In this document: positions 31,763 to 41,355 of the stretch, in pieces
How positions within the stretch are numbered: position 1 is the first letter of the stretch
How the letters are laid out: every line of letters begins with the position of its first letter
Source: Virgibacillus natechei
GTDB lineage: Bacteria > Bacillota > Bacilli > Bacillales > Amphibacillaceae
Reading direction: 5' to 3'
Length of the DNA stretch: 64,000 bases
Assembly (NCBI RefSeq): GCF_026013645.1
Contig: NZ_CP110224.1
Span: 930,001 to 994,000, forward strand
Notes under the pieces: model-generated
Seen by the model: only the letters and a program-made list of their open reading frames with translations
The model's database searches: none
What the model was told of the DNA's origin: nothing
Position numbers and translations under genes: made by a program

Positions 31763-32053
31763 ATGACAGATATTACGAAGGATCAAGTGAAGCATGTTGC
31801 ACACTTGGCACGACTTGCAGTTAGTGAAGAAGAAGCGGAAAAGCTGACGAAGGAATTGGGTGCGATTATGGATTTTTCGGATCAATTAAGTGAACTAGAT
31901 ACGGAAGGCATAGAGCCAACCGTGCATGATCAACATGTGTTAAATGTACTACGTAAGGACAAGCCAAAACAATGGGATAAGAAAGAAGAAGCTTTGAAAA
32001 ATGCTCCCGATAAAGAGGCTGGTCAATTCAGAGTGCCATCGATATTGGAGTAG
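31763..32053 (+). CDS. gatC: Glu/Asp-tRNA amidotransferase subunit C
   Basis: A 96-residue subunit that stabilises GatA-GatB in transamidation of Glu-tRNA(Gln) and Asp-tRNA(Asn). It begins DITKDQVKHVAHLARLAVSE and contains LSELDTEGIEPTVHD, both characteristic. The ATG at 31763 follows GGAGG; the longer frame upstream starting near 31697 lacks a site and family similarity. It is the first gene of gatC-gatA-gatB. Confidence 0.95.
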   Translation: MTDITKDQVKHVAHLARLAVSEEEAEKLTKELGAIMDFSDQLSELDTEGIEPTVHDQHVLNVLRKDKPKQWDKKEEALKNAPDKEAGQFRVPSILE

Positions 32054-32065
32054 GGAGGGAAAACT

Positions 32066-33541
32066 ATGTCGCTATTTGATTACAGTATAAAAGAGTTGGA
32101 ACAAAAGATACATAATAAGGAAATTTCGGTTAAAGACCTGGTAAATACTTCCTATGATCGCATTGAAGAAGTGGATGATCAGGTGAAGGCATTTTTAACA
32201 TTGGATAAAGAAAATGCACTTGAACAGGCAAACGAACTGGATAATGATACGACTGATCGTCAAACAAGTCGTTTATTCGGCATGCCGATTGGTATTAAGG
32301 ACAATATCGTTACAATGGGGCTACGGACAACCTGTGGGAGTCAATTTTTAAGAAACTTCGATGACCCTTTATATAATGCTACTGTGATGAATAAGTTGAA
32401 TGCGCAAAAAGCAGTAACGATTGGGAAATTGAATATGGATGAATTTGCGATGGGATCTTCCAATGAGAACTCTGGCTTCTATCCGACACGAAACCCTTGG
32501 AATACGGACTATGTACCAGGTGGATCCAGTGGCGGTTCAGCAGCATCTGTAGCAGCAGGAGAGGTGCTTTTTAGCTTAGGATCTGATACTGGTGGATCTA
32601 TTCGTGAACCTGCAGCCTTTTGCGGTGTGGTAGGCATGAAGCCAACTTATGGTCGCGTATCGCGTTTTGGATTGGTTGCATTTGCTTCGTCACTCGATCA
32701 AATCGGTCCAATCACTCGTACGGTAGAGGATAATGCAAGAGTACTTGAAGTGATTTCAGGTCTGGATGAAAATGATTCAACTAGTGCAGATGTAGAAGTA
32801 CCTGCTTTTACTGAATCGTTAACAAATGATGTTAAAGGATTAAAGATTGCAGTGCCAAAAGAATACCTCGGTGAAGGCGTATCGGAAGAAGTGAAAGCAT
32901 CTATTCAACAAGTATTGAAAGTATATGAATCATTGGGTGCTACGTGGGAAGAGGTTTCGTTGCCACACTCCAAGTATGCCATTTCAACCTACTATATTAT
33001 CGCATCATCGGAAGCATCAGCTAATCTTGCTCGCTTTGATGGAGTACGTTATGGCGTGCGTTCCGAAAATGCTACGAATATGATGGACATGTTCAAGCTT
33101 TCCCGTAGTGAAGGTTTTGGAGATGAAGTTAAACGTCGTATTATGCTCGGCACATTTGCGCTTAGCTCTGGTTATTATGACGCCTATTATAAAAAAGCAC
33201 AAAAAGCACGAACATTAATCAAGAATGATTTCGAAGCTATTTTTAATGACTATGATATCGTGATTGGACCAACAGCGCCAACGCCGGCATTTAAAATTGG
33301 TGAAAAAACGGATGACCCATTAACGATGTATGCAAGTGATATTATCACTATTCCAGTGAACTTAGCAGGTTTGCCAGGAATTTCAGTACCTTGTGGATTT
33401 TCTGAAGAAGGACTTCCATTCGGTTTACAAATTATTGGCAAGCATTTTGATGAGGGCACTATTTATCGTGCTGCTCATGCTTATGAACAGGCAACAGATC
33501 ATCATAAAAAACGACCTCAATTAGGAGGTGCAGGCAAATGA
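32066..33541 (+). CDS. gatA: Glu/Asp-tRNA amidotransferase subunit A
   Basis: A 491-residue amidase that releases ammonia from glutamine for GatB. The Ser-cisSer-Lys triad is visible: Lys in [10 protein letters not shown], the first Ser in [15 protein letters not shown] and the nucleophile in [16 protein letters not shown]. The C-terminal [16 protein letters not shown] is typical. It overlaps gatB by four bases. The AGGAGG for gatB lies within its last codons. Confidence 0.97.
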   Translation: MSLFDYSIKELEQKIHNKEISVKDLVNTSYDRIEEVDDQVKAFLTLDKENALEQANELDNDTTDRQTSRLFGMPIGIKDNIVTMGLRTTCGSQFLRNFDDPLYNATVMNKLNAQKAVTIGKLNMDEFAMGSSNENSGFYPTRNPWNTDYVPGGSSGGSAASVAAGEVLFSLGSDTGGSIREPAAFCGVVGMKPTYGRVSRFGLVAFASSLDQIGPITRTVEDNARVLEVISGLDENDSTSADVEVPAFTESLTNDVKGLKIAVPKEYLGEGVSEEVKASIQQVLKVYESLGATWEEVSLPHSKYAISTYYIIASSEASANLARFDGVRYGVRSENATNMMDMFKLSRSEGFGDEVKRRIMLGTFALSSGYYDAYYKKAQKARTLIKNDFEAIFNDYDIVIGPTAPTPAFKIGEKTDDPLTMYASDIITIPVNLAGLPGISVPCGFSEEGLPFGLQIIGKHFDEGTIYRAAHAYEQATDHHKKRPQLGGAGK

Positions 33542-34968
33542 ATTTTGAAACGATTATTGGACTAGAAGTTCATGTTGAATTAAAAACGAACTCAAAAATC
33601 TTCAGCTCTAGCCCAAATAAATTTGGTGCGGAACCAAACAGTAATGTGGATCCAATCGACTTAGGTTATCCAGGGACGCTACCTGTCTTGAACGAAGAAG
33701 CGGTCAATTTTGCGATGAAAGCTGCAATGGCATTGAACTGTGAAATTGCCGAAGATACAAAATTTGATCGTAAGAATTATTTCTATCCAGATAACCCAAA
33801 GGCCTATCAGATTTCACAATTCGATAAACCAATTGGCGAAAATGGTTGGATTGAAATTGAAGTAAACGGCAAGACGAAGCGCATCGGCATAACGCGTCTA
33901 CACCTGGAGGAAGATGCAGGAAAACTGACCCACGGGGATGATGGTTATTCCTTGGTCGATTTTAACAGGCAAGGAACTCCATTAGTTGAGATCGTATCAG
34001 AACCGGATTTGCGCTCCCCAGAAGAAGCATATGCATATCTAGAAAAACTGAAAAATATTATACAATATACAGGTGTTTCGGACGTGAAAATGGAAGAAGG
34101 ATCCTTGCGTTGTGATGCCAATATTTCATTAAGACCGATTGGACAAGAGGAGTTTGGAGCAAAAGCTGAATTAAAAAACTTGAATTCCTTTGCATATGTA
34201 CAAAAAGGACTTGAATTTGAAGAAAAAAGACAGGAAAAAGAATTATTAGCTGGTGGCGAAATTCTTCAAGAAACGCGTCGTTATGACGAGAAAACAAAAG
34301 AAACCGTACTAATGCGTATTAAAGAAGGTTCTGATGATTATCGTTATTTCCCTGAACCGGATCTTTTGCCACTATTTATTGATGAGGCATGGAAAGAACG
34401 AATTCGAAACGAGATCCCGGAACTGCCTGACGCAAGGAAAAAGCGTTATATAGATGAGCTAGAACTGTCTGAATATGATGCAGCTGTTTTAACAGATTCG
34501 AAGCAGATGGCTGACTTCTTTGAAGAAACCGTCCAACATGGAGCGGCTATCAAACAGGCAACGAACTGGTTAATGGGCGAAGTTTCCGCCTATATGAACA
34601 AACATCAAAAAGAATTAGATGACCTGTCGATTACACCAGAATCATTAGGGAAGATGATTCAGTTAATCGAGGATGGAACATTATCTTCTAAAATGGGTAA
34701 AAAGGTATTCGCTGAATTAGTTGAAAATGGCGGTGATCCTGAGAAAATTATTAAGGATAAAGGGCTTGTACAAATTTCTGATGAAGGTCAGTTGAAAGAA
34801 ATAATTACCGGAATTTTGGATGAGAATGAGCAATCCGTTACCGATTACAAAAATGGGAAGGAACAAGCTGTGAAATTCCTGGTTGGTCAGGTTATGAAAG
34901 CGACAAAAGGCCAAGCCAACCCTCCGATGGTTAATAAGATTCTTTTAGAAGAAATAAATAATAGATAG
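33538..34968 (+). CDS. gatB: Glu/Asp-tRNA amidotransferase subunit B
   Basis: A 476-residue kinase-like subunit that phosphorylates the tRNA-bound carboxylate and transfers ammonia to it. It starts [14 protein letters not shown]. Motifs are [73 protein letters not shown] and KNLNSF. The C-terminal YqeY-like tail ends [14 protein letters not shown] and [13 protein letters not shown]. The length is normal. Confidence 0.97.
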   Translation: MNFETIIGLEVHVELKTNSKIFSSSPNKFGAEPNSNVDPIDLGYPGTLPVLNEEAVNFAMKAAMALNCEIAEDTKFDRKNYFYPDNPKAYQISQFDKPIGENGWIEIEVNGKTKRIGITRLHLEEDAGKLTHGDDGYSLVDFNRQGTPLVEIVSEPDLRSPEEAYAYLEKLKNIIQYTGVSDVKMEEGSLRCDANISLRPIGQEEFGAKAELKNLNSFAYVQKGLEFEEKRQEKELLAGGEILQETRRYDEKTKETVLMRIKEGSDDYRYFPEPDLLPLFIDEAWKERIRNEIPELPDARKKRYIDELELSEYDAAVLTDSKQMADFFEETVQHGAAIKQATNWLMGEVSAYMNKHQKELDDLSITPESLGKMIQLIEDGTLSSKMGKKVFAELVENGGDPEKIIKDKGLVQISDEGQLKEIITGILDENEQSVTDYKNGKEQAVKFLVGQVMKATKGQANPPMVNKILLEEINNR

Positions 34969-34975
34969 TTGGAAT

Positions 34976-35003
34976 GCTACCACCCTTTTGAGGTGGTAGT
35001 ATG
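34976..35003 (+). terminator. Hairpin after gatB
   Basis: CTACCACC and GGTGGTAG arms around CTTTTGA, followed by a weakly T-rich region. Confidence 0.6.
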
Positions 35004-35141
35004 AATTTTTGTAAGTAGATAAACCACGTTTCAATAACCCCTTCAAGTTAGATGAATGAGGGTTATGGTATTATTTCGGACGAATTAGAATAGCACAACA
35101 GTGTCCCTGCATAATAGAAATAACAGGGGGGAGGAAACGTA

Positions 35142-36059
35142 ATGAGGAATGCACGGATCATCTATAATCCGACATCTGGTCGAGAGTCATTTAAAAAGGA
35201 ATTACCAACTGTTTTGGAGCGTTTTGAAGTGGCAGGGTATGAAACATCGACACATGCAACGACTAGCGAAGGGGATGCCACAGAGGCCGCGAAAGTAGCT
35301 GTTGATAGAAGGTATGACCTGATCGTTGTTGCAGGTGGGGATGGCACAATTAATGAAGTTATTAATGGAATGGCAGAGCAGGAACATCGCCCTAAACTTG
35401 GCATTATACCAGGAGGTACGACGAATGATTTTGCTCGTGCATTAAATATCCCGCGCGACATCAACAAAGCAGTTGATATTATTTTAGCTGATCAATCGAA
35501 GTTTTTGGATATTGGTAAAGTGAATAATCATTACTTCATGAATATAGCGGGTGGTGGTAAACTTACCGAGCTCACCTATGAGGTCCCAAGTAAGTTAAAG
35601 ACAATGCTTGGTCATCTTGCTTATTATATGAAAGGGATCGAAATGCTTCCCTCCTTAAAACCAATACGTGCACAAATCGAATATGATGGAAACGTAATCG
35701 ATGAAGAAATCATGTTATTTTTAGTAGCGAACACGAATTCAGTTGGTGGTTTTGAGAAACTTGCACCAAATGCTAGAATGGACGATGGTTACTTTGATTT
35801 ACTGATCTTACGCAAAATAAATTTAGCTGAGTTTATTCGAATTGCGACACTTGCACAGCGTGGTCTCCACTTGGAGAGTGAGAATATTATCTATGCACAG
35901 GCAAAAGATATAAAAGTATCGACTGATGAAAAGATGCAATTGAATATAGATGGTGAATATGGCGGATTATTGCCTGGGGAATTTTTGAATCTACAACAGC
36001 ATATTGAAATTCTATTACCAGATATATTTATCGAAAAAGAAACATTCGAATTGAAGTAG
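35142..36059 (+). CDS. dgkB: Diacylglycerol kinase, lipid kinase family
   Basis: A 305-residue soluble lipid kinase, YerQ/DgkB of B. subtilis, that returns diacylglycerol from lipoteichoic acid synthesis to the phospholipid pool. The nucleotide-binding signature VVAGGDGTINEVINGM lies at about residue 64, with IIPGGTTNDFARAL following. DDGYFDLLILRK and LNIDGEYGGLLPGEF are C-terminal family motifs. GGGGGGAGG precedes the ATG. A good terminator follows, so it is transcribed alone or with leader read-through from gatB. Confidence 0.94.
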   Translation: MRNARIIYNPTSGRESFKKELPTVLERFEVAGYETSTHATTSEGDATEAAKVAVDRRYDLIVVAGGDGTINEVINGMAEQEHRPKLGIIPGGTTNDFARALNIPRDINKAVDIILADQSKFLDIGKVNNHYFMNIAGGGKLTELTYEVPSKLKTMLGHLAYYMKGIEMLPSLKPIRAQIEYDGNVIDEEIMLFLVANTNSVGGFEKLAPNARMDDGYFDLLILRKINLAEFIRIATLAQRGLHLESENIIYAQAKDIKVSTDEKMQLNIDGEYGGLLPGEFLNLQQHIEILLPDIFIEKETFELK

Positions 36060-36071
36060 TGTTTCATTAAG

Positions 36072-36107
36072 TAAAAAAATGCACCGTATTTCGCGGTGCA
36101 TTTTTTC
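36072..36107. terminator. Terminator after dgkB
   Basis: AAAAAATGCACCG and CGGTGCATTTTTT form a perfect stem with a loop of seven bases and a T run. Confidence 0.92.
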
Positions 36108-36188
36108 ATTTAAACGCGTAGGAATGCTATTATGGTAAAAGATATGATAAGATAATAATCACTTGTCAACGTAAAGGAAGATTAAAAA

Positions 36189-37574
36189 ATGGCTAAACAA
36201 TCAGCACCGGTTAAAAAGAATGAAACAATTACGCTTAGCTTTGAAGATCTCACACATGAAGGAAATGGTGTGGGAAAGATTGATGGCTATCCATTATTCG
36301 TACCCTATGGTTTGCCTGGTGAGGAAGCGCAAGTGAAGGTTATTAAAGTAAATAAAAATTTTGGCTTTGGGAAATTGCTTGAAGTGAAAAATCCAAGTCC
36401 TGAGCGCGTAGAGCCTCCTTGCGACGTTTTTTATAAATGTGGTGGCTGTCAAATCCAGCATATGAGCTATGACCTGCAGCTTGATATGAAACAAAATCAG
36501 GTGAAAAGCGTGATGCGCAAGATCGCACATCTGGATCATGTACCTGTCCATTCGACTATTGGCATGGAAGATCCGTGGCGCTATCGTAATAAGGTACAAA
36601 TTCCTGTAGGTGAAAAGGACGGCGAACTGATAACCGGTTTTTATCAGAAACGAAGTCATGCGATTATTGAAGATCAGGATACATGTGTGGTTCAAGACGA
36701 AGTGAATGATCGAATGGTGGAGGCCGTTCGTCGTATAGCGAGTCGGTTAGGCATTCGGGCATATGATGAAAAAGGGCATCGTGGTGTATTGCGTCACATT
36801 ATGGTCCGAACAGGAAGAGAAACAAATGATACGATGATCGTTCTCATTACACGCACGGAAAAGTTACCACATAAGGAGCAATTGATCAAAGAAATTACAG
36901 AAACCTATCCACATGTGAAATCGATCATGCATAACGTCAATAACAAACAAACGAATGTAATCTTCGGTCAAGAAATAAAACGTTTATGGGGAGAGGATTA
37001 TATTTACGACACGATTGGTGATATCCGTTTTGCAATCTCAGCAAAATCATTTTACCAAGTTAATCCCCCACAGACGAAAATTCTATATGATAAAGCATTG
37101 GAATACGCGAAGATCGATAGCAATGATACCGTAATCGATGCTTACTGCGGGATTGGAAGTATTTCTTTATTTCTAGCTCAAAAAGCCAAAAAGGTCTATG
37201 GTGTCGAAGTCGTTCCTGAAGCAATAAATGATGCAAAGATGAATGCAGAATTAAACGACATCACAAATGCGGAATTCCACGTTGGAGAAGCAGAAAAAGT
37301 CATGCCAAAGTGGAAAGCACAAGGACTAAACCCAGACGTCATTGTAGTGGACCCGCCACGTAAGGGCTGTGATGAAGAGCTGTTAAAAGCGATGACTGAT
37401 ATGCAACCGAAGCGGATCGTTTACGTATCATGTAACCCATCAACATTAGCTAGAGACTTGCGCATATTGGAAGACGGTGGATATGAGACCCAAGAAGTCC
37501 AGCCAGTTGATATGTTTCCACAGACGAATCACGTAGAGTGTATCTCGCAACTCATTTTAAAAGAAGGCAACTAA
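36189..37574 (+). CDS. rlmCD: 23S rRNA (uracil-C5)-methyltransferase, RlmCD/RumA family
   Basis: A 461-residue SAM-dependent enzyme. An N-terminal TRAM domain (about 8-65) comes first. Iron-sulfur ligands are in [18 protein letters not shown]. The Rossmann methyltransferase part has [19 protein letters not shown] and VVDPPRKGC. The catalytic Cys is in [15 protein letters not shown]. subtilis YefA (RlmCD), which modifies U747 and U1939, also lies after yerQ. The fit is very good. Confidence 0.94.
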   Translation: MAKQSAPVKKNETITLSFEDLTHEGNGVGKIDGYPLFVPYGLPGEEAQVKVIKVNKNFGFGKLLEVKNPSPERVEPPCDVFYKCGGCQIQHMSYDLQLDMKQNQVKSVMRKIAHLDHVPVHSTIGMEDPWRYRNKVQIPVGEKDGELITGFYQKRSHAIIEDQDTCVVQDEVNDRMVEAVRRIASRLGIRAYDEKGHRGVLRHIMVRTGRETNDTMIVLITRTEKLPHKEQLIKEITETYPHVKSIMHNVNNKQTNVIFGQEIKRLWGEDYIYDTIGDIRFAISAKSFYQVNPPQTKILYDKALEYAKIDSNDTVIDAYCGIGSISLFLAQKAKKVYGVEVVPEAINDAKMNAELNDITNAEFHVGEAEKVMPKWKAQGLNPDVIVVDPPRKGCDEELLKAMTDMQPKRIVYVSCNPSTLARDLRILEDGGYETQEVQPVDMFPQTNHVECISQLILKEGN

Positions 37575-37600
37575 CCCTTACGGGTGTTGCCTTTTATGTT
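37562..37600 (+). terminator. Terminator overlapping the rlmCD stop
   Basis: AAGGCAAC and GTTGCCTT enclose CCC/GGG, followed by TTTATGTTTTTT. Confidence 0.85.
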
Positions 37601-37727
37601 TTTTGGAAGGGATTTACGAAGTTATAGTAAATCCGAATATTTCCATCTGTGCTGCAGGTAATCTTCTCAACTAATGAATGTAAAATTTGAGGAGTTAGAT
37701 CTTTAACTTACAAATACGTGGTCTAAC

Positions 37728-38350
37728 TCCACCGTCTTTAGACGGTATCCGCTTTTAGCCCTATCCTTAAATGTCCATACTTGAAGTGTGAGGTGAATAG
37801 TATGGACGGATATCGAAAAAGTGGTCATGCAGTGTATGATATCAAGTATCACGTAATATGGGTAACAAAATATAGATATAAGATATTACGGGGGCACATA
37901 GCAGTAAGGACAAGGGAATTGATTAGACAGGGTTGTGAAGCAAGAGGAATTACAATTTTGCAAGGAAGTGTCGGTAAAGACCATATTCACTTATTGTTAT
38001 CCTGCCCACCGAGTATTGCTCCAAGTAAAGTTTTGCAGTATCTAAAAGGCAGGTCATCAAGATTATTACAGGATGAATTTCCAGAACTGAAGAAGCGCTA
38101 TTGGGGTCAGCATTTGTGGGCAAGAGGATACTTTTGTGCCACAGTTGGAACGGTAACAGATGAGATAATAAGAAATTATATAGCCAATCAATTCAATGAA
38201 GGCAAGGACGACATATTCAAGATTGAAGAATGAGTTTAGTCATATTTTGAATATGCTTCAGCTTAAGGACTTTGAGCAGGACTTCAGCCTGAATAGCGAC
38301 TTTAGTCGCCGACATTTATGTCCAAATCCACCTGCTTTAGCAGGTGGTCG
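37728..38350 (+). mobile_element. IS200/IS605-family element, transposase only
   Basis: A left-end hairpin CCGTCTTTAGACGG (37732-37745) and right-end hairpins GCGACTTTAGTCGC (38296-38309) and CCACCTGCTTTAGCAGGTGG (38328-38347) bracket one tnpA gene. All three have TTTA loops. There are no terminal inverted repeats or target duplications, as expected for single-strand peel-and-paste elements. No tnpB is present. Its right side abuts a serine-recombinase remnant. Exact ends are estimates. Confidence 0.82.
37802..38233 (+). CDS. tnpA: IS200-type Y1 transposase TnpA
   Basis: A 143-residue HUH transposase. The metal-binding HUH motif is in GKDHIHLLLSCPP. The catalytic Tyr is expected in DEIIRNYIANQF near the C-terminus. 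KYHVIWVTKYRYKIL at the N-terminus and RGYFCATVGTVTDE are family hallmarks. ATG 37802 follows GTGAGG and matches the family start; the extended frame from 37781 adds seven unlikely residues. The gene looks intact. Confidence 0.92.
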   Translation: MDGYRKSGHAVYDIKYHVIWVTKYRYKILRGHIAVRTRELIRQGCEARGITILQGSVGKDHIHLLLSCPPSIAPSKVLQYLKGRSSRLLQDEFPELKKRYWGQHLWARGYFCATVGTVTDEIIRNYIANQFNEGKDDIFKIEE

Positions 38351-38596
38351 TTTAAGTAAGAAAAACTCCTTTAACTTATTTTCTAAATCTATAACATAGT
38401 CTTCATTTGTACATTCTTCAATATTGTGTTGAAGTTGAGTTTTCTCCAAATTCAATTTCGTAAGAGTTTGATCGGTTAACTCTCTATAATCAATTAACTC
38501 TTCCTTGGTTATTACTTTATCAGTGTATAAATTAACATACTCTAATTTTTTCTCACGTAAATCTTTAATTTTGTTGTCTAAATTAGCAGCGCTTTT
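38351..38596 (-). pseudogene. Serine recombinase fragment (coiled-coil region)
   Basis: On the minus strand an open stretch reads SAANLDNKIKDLREKKLEYV, then NLYTDKVITKEELIDYRELT, then EKTQLQHNIEECTNEDYVID. This is the coiled-coil/linker region of large serine recombinases, such as phage and conjugative-element integrases. No start, catalytic domain or zinc ribbon is present. The IS200 element cuts its downstream end and a dispersed repeat lies at the other. It marks an old integration event. Confidence 0.65.
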
Positions 38597-38691
38597 AGAC
38601 CATTTTTAACAGGTTAATTAACAGGAAATTTATGCATTAAAAAACATTACTTTGTGGTGAGGTTTTAGCACAAAAATAAAACAGCTCAGTT
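38593..38691. repeat. Dispersed repeat of about 98 bp, copy 2
   Basis: Matches 16701-16796, starting at TTTTAGACC and ending CAGCTCAGTT. Its left end touches the recombinase fragment. The hairpin partner present in copy 1 is missing here. A separate hairpin with arms AAAACACACG and CGTGTGTTTT lies downstream at 38742-38781. Confidence 0.6.
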
Positions 38692-38741
38692 AATGTGAAC
38701 AACGGGTTCACTTCAGAGGTGCAAACATTAAAAACACATTA

Positions 38742-38785
38742 TAAAACACACGGATTTTCACAAGGGAAATCTCGTGTGTTTTTTA
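38742..38785 (+). terminator. Hairpin with T run
   Basis: AAAACACACG and CGTGTGTTTTTT arms with an imperfect inner part GGATTTTC/GGGAAATC. No gene that would need it is evident upstream. Confidence 0.6.
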
Positions 38786-38983
38786 TTGGTATATCAAGGA
38801 TTAGAAGAGTTTTATTATCTATTCACAGAATAATTCACAACAGTGAAATATTTATTGTAGTGTGTGTGATTTTATTTTGATTTATGGTGTGAATTTAAAT
38901 GTTAATTGCAATATTTAGTAAATACATTTAAAGGAATATAGGTATTTATGTTAGAATAAATACAGAGATTGTGAGCGATTACA

Positions 38984-39018
38984 CTTAAACTAACGGTGCA
39001 GGTTAGTTGAACAAGAAA
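38984..39018. repeat. Cassette-type repeat R1
   Basis: AACTAAC-GGTGCAG-GTTAGTT is a 7-base perfect stem, followed by GAACAAG. It shares CTAACGG(G)TGC and GAACAAG with the repeats further on. It lies directly upstream of the DinB gene. Confidence 0.55.
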
Positions 39019-39053
39019 GTATGTTTTATGTAGTGATTAGGGGGATAACGAAT

Positions 39054-39596
39054 ATGGACGTACTTAATAAATTCAAAGAACTTAAGACATTTAAAATTGA
39101 GGAAATTCAAGGATATTCACCACAAATTGGGCAGTTGGTTTCTATGATGGAATATGCTAGATTTACAACATTAAATGAGGTTAGAGGGTTAACTGTTGAG
39201 CAGTTAGATTTTTTGCCAAATAAAGGGGGTAATTCAATTGGGGCATTATTGCTACATATAGCTGCTGTTGAGTTTGGATTTCAAGTTGAGTTATTCGATA
39301 GGAGAAAGCCTAATACTCAAGAGATTGAAGAATGGGGAGCTGCCTATCAACTTGATGATTTAGGAAGAAATGAGATTAAAGGTAATCCTTTAGAGTTTTA
39401 TATCGAGAAATTGGAAAAGGTTCGTAACAGAACCTTAGAAGAGTTTAAAAAAAGAAATGACAAGTGGTTATACGAAGAAGCGGTTTGGGATAACAATTCA
39501 TCCAATAATTATTTTATTTGGTTCCATACCTTCGAAGACGAAATCAACCATAGGGGACAAATTAGGATATTAAAAAAGATGCTACCTAATCTATAA
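39054..39596 (+). CDS. DinB-family protein
   Basis: A 180-residue four-helix-bundle protein of the DinB/DUF664 superfamily, whose members are metal-dependent thiol transferases or of unknown role. Metal-ligand histidines are visible in GALLLHIAAVEFGFQ and DEINHRGQIRILKKML, the C-terminal signature. ATG 39054 follows GGGGGATAACG; the longer frame starting 39021 lacks a site. It is the first complete gene of a row of single genes separated by hairpin repeats. Confidence 0.82.
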   Translation: MDVLNKFKELKTFKIEEIQGYSPQIGQLVSMMEYARFTTLNEVRGLTVEQLDFLPNKGGNSIGALLLHIAAVEFGFQVELFDRRKPNTQEIEEWGAAYQLDDLGRNEIKGNPLEFYIEKLEKVRNRTLEEFKKRNDKWLYEEAVWDNNSSNNYFIWFHTFEDEINHRGQIRILKKMLPNL

Positions 39597-39630
39597 ATTG
39601 ATTATGGTGATGATGGAACAATGTGAATTC

Positions 39631-39700
39631 TTCAACAAACGGGTGCTTTTCTTAAAGAACGATAATACTTCTTGCTTATTCAAGCGAACGGTAAAGTGGT
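39631..39700. repeat. Cassette-type repeat R2
   Basis: TTCAACAAACGGGTGCTTTT, CTTAAAGAACGATAA and CTTATTCAAGCGAACGG. The start motif TTCAA..AACGG occurs twice, at both ends, as if two units abut. Confidence 0.6.
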
Positions 39701-39748
39701 TAAATATTAGAAATCAATTCATAATTATTTTAAAAGTGAGGTATATCA

Positions 39749-40147
39749 ATGAAAAAGAAGTTGTTAATTGTTCTTGTCATTATCCTTTCCTTTAGCTTGA
39801 TATTAAATGTTTATTTTGGAGTTTCCAGTTTTATAGAAAGCACCTATACCCCCGATTCAGAAGACAGAGATATTTTAGCTGAGATGACAAAAATGGTAAT
39901 TGATAATGAGGAATATCAAGAGATTGCTACAAGAGAAACGGTTTATGCTATTGAACAAGGTGTTAGTCGATTTAATGTAAGTAATCCATCTTCTATTCAT
40001 CATTACGAGATTCAAGTTCAAACGGAGAAGGAAACATATATATTTACTTGTATTGATGAGAAGTGTACAGATGTAAGTAATAAAGGTTGGACCTATTCCA
40101 GATATAGCGAAGAAGAGCCTATATTACCTTTGAACAAAAAGAATTGA
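39749..40147 (+). CDS. Membrane-anchored or secreted protein of unknown function
   Basis: A 132-residue protein with a basic start and one hydrophobic segment (LLIVLVIILSFSLILNVYFG), with no lipobox. An extracytoplasmic domain follows that includes HHYEIQVQTEKETYIFTCID and a pair of Cys residues. I do not recognise the family. AAAGTGAGG precedes the ATG. It is flanked on both sides by cassette-type repeats. Confidence 0.7.
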   Translation: MKKKLLIVLVIILSFSLILNVYFGVSSFIESTYTPDSEDRDILAEMTKMVIDNEEYQEIATRETVYAIEQGVSRFNVSNPSSIHHYEIQVQTEKETYIFTCIDEKCTDVSNKGWTYSRYSEEEPILPLNKKN

Positions 40148-40204
40148 TTTTTTACTAATATTAGCTTTGTTCAATTAAGAAACTAATAAAAGTTGTCCCT
40201 TATT

Positions 40205-40256
40205 GTGCTAACGGGTGCTTTCCTTGAAGAAGGAATCGCATCCTTGTTCAACTATA
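40205..40256. repeat. Cassette-type repeat R3
   Basis: GCTAACGGGTGC, then TTTCCTTgaagAAGGAA, then GCATCC and TTGTTCAACTA. GGGTGC..TTCCTT pairs with AAGGAA..GCATCC, giving a clear 12-base-pair bulged hairpin. Confidence 0.7.
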
Positions 40257-40333
40257 GCCCAAGAGAGTTGAAGAACAAGTATAAAAAAAGGATTGCAAAA
40301 GAATGTTATTAACAAACTTTGGGGGAATGTATA

Positions 40334-40795
40334 ATGGATACGACACCAAAACATATAATTGCAGTTTCTGCTAATGTTACTAACGAAAATGAAGAAACTC
40401 TATTAGTCAAGACACATTGGCGGTCTGATACTTGGGAAGCTCCAGGAGGACAGGTGGAAGAGGGAGAACCTCTTGATAAAGCTGTATGTAGAGAAATATT
40501 AGAGGAAACAGGAATAGTTATCGCACCTATTGGAATAACAGGATTGTATTACAATACTACGAAACATTTATTATCTGTGGTTTTTAAGGCGAAATATGTT
40601 AGTGGAGACATAAAAATTCAACCAGAAGAAATTAAAGAGGCTAAATTCATTAAACTAACTGAGGAAAATATTGATAGTTACATAACTCGCCCGCATATGA
40701 AGTCTCGCACAATTGATTGTATGAAAGCCAAAAATTTCATTCCTTATGAAACTTGGGAGGTAAATCCTTATAACTTAGTAGGTAGATTATTTTAA
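40334..40795 (+). CDS. NUDIX hydrolase
   Basis: A 153-residue pyrophosphohydrolase of nucleoside diphosphate-linked substrates. The complete Nudix box reads GGQVEEGEPLDKAVCREI then LEETGI, with all catalytic glutamates. ATG 40334 is chosen because GGGGGAATG lies at the right distance; the frame extends five codons upstream without a site. The substrate cannot be inferred. It is one gene of the repeat-separated array. Confidence 0.9.
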   Translation: MDTTPKHIIAVSANVTNENEETLLVKTHWRSDTWEAPGGQVEEGEPLDKAVCREILEETGIVIAPIGITGLYYNTTKHLLSVVFKAKYVSGDIKIQPEEIKEAKFIKLTEENIDSYITRPHMKSRTIDCMKAKNFIPYETWEVNPYNLVGRLF

Positions 40796-40852
40796 TTCAA
40801 CTATAGGGTGCAATTGTTGAACAAGGAAATTTGCACTTTGATTAACTAATGG
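40796..40852. repeat. Cassette-type repeat R4
   Basis: TTCAACTATAGGGTGCAATT, GTTGAACAAGG, AAATTTGCAC and GATTAACTAA. GTGCAAAT-type arms pair with ATTTGCAC. It follows the NUDIX stop immediately. Confidence 0.65.
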
Positions 40853-40991
40853 GGAAGAATAGTGAAATTATAGCATTATAAATGCTGTAATTTAAGGCAA
40901 TGGCAATCTGCACTATATAAAAAGAAAAGGTAATATGCTACTTTGTGTTGAATTTTTAATGAGAAAAATAATATTAAAAGTGAGGGTTCTT

Positions 40992-41324
40992 ATGAAACAA
41001 TTAACATTCCAAGAGTTCCAGAACTACCTAGCATTAAAATATAAAGAAGGACGCTCTTCATCTGCTTTATTTATGAAACTTGTAGAAGAAGTTGGCGAGG
41101 TAGCAGAGGTGCTAAACCAGCTAGAAGGTCGAAAGGAAATTTCTGGGGATACTCCTTTAGAAAAAGAGTTAGTTGATGTCATACATTACGCAATGGCAAT
41201 TGCCAGTATAAATCACATTGATTTAACAAAAGCCATCATTAAAAAGGATAGTCAAGCTTCAATTAAATATAATCAATCTCCAAATTTAGAAGCGTTTTTA
41301 GTATTACAAGATAAAGAACATTAG
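40992..41324 (+). CDS. MazG-like nucleotide pyrophosphohydrolase domain protein
   Basis: A 110-residue all-alpha NTP pyrophosphatase of the MazG/dUTPase-like superfamily. The metal-binding EExxE...ExxD pattern is visible as KLVEEVGEVAEVLNQL followed by EKELVDVIHYAMAIA. Such enzymes remove non-canonical nucleotides. ATG 40992 has GTGAGGG at the right distance; upstream in-frame starts look spurious. It is one more gene of the array, with R4 before and R5 after it. Confidence 0.85.
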   Translation: MKQLTFQEFQNYLALKYKEGRSSSALFMKLVEEVGEVAEVLNQLEGRKEISGDTPLEKELVDVIHYAMAIASINHIDLTKAIIKKDSQASIKYNQSPNLEAFLVLQDKEH

Positions 41325-41342
41325 AATTGAAAGTATTTCACT

Positions 41343-41355
41343 ATTCAACTAACGG
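41343..41355. repeat. Cassette-type repeat R5, left part, interrupted by the intron
   Basis: ATTCAACTAACGG immediately precedes the GTGCC at which the group II intron appears to begin. The right part resumes at about 42219. Confidence 0.55.

Noticed and set aside
38196..38399. 67-codon ORF at the right end of the IS200 element
   Set aside because: It spans the end hairpins and runs antisense over the recombinase remnant; not a plausible gene.
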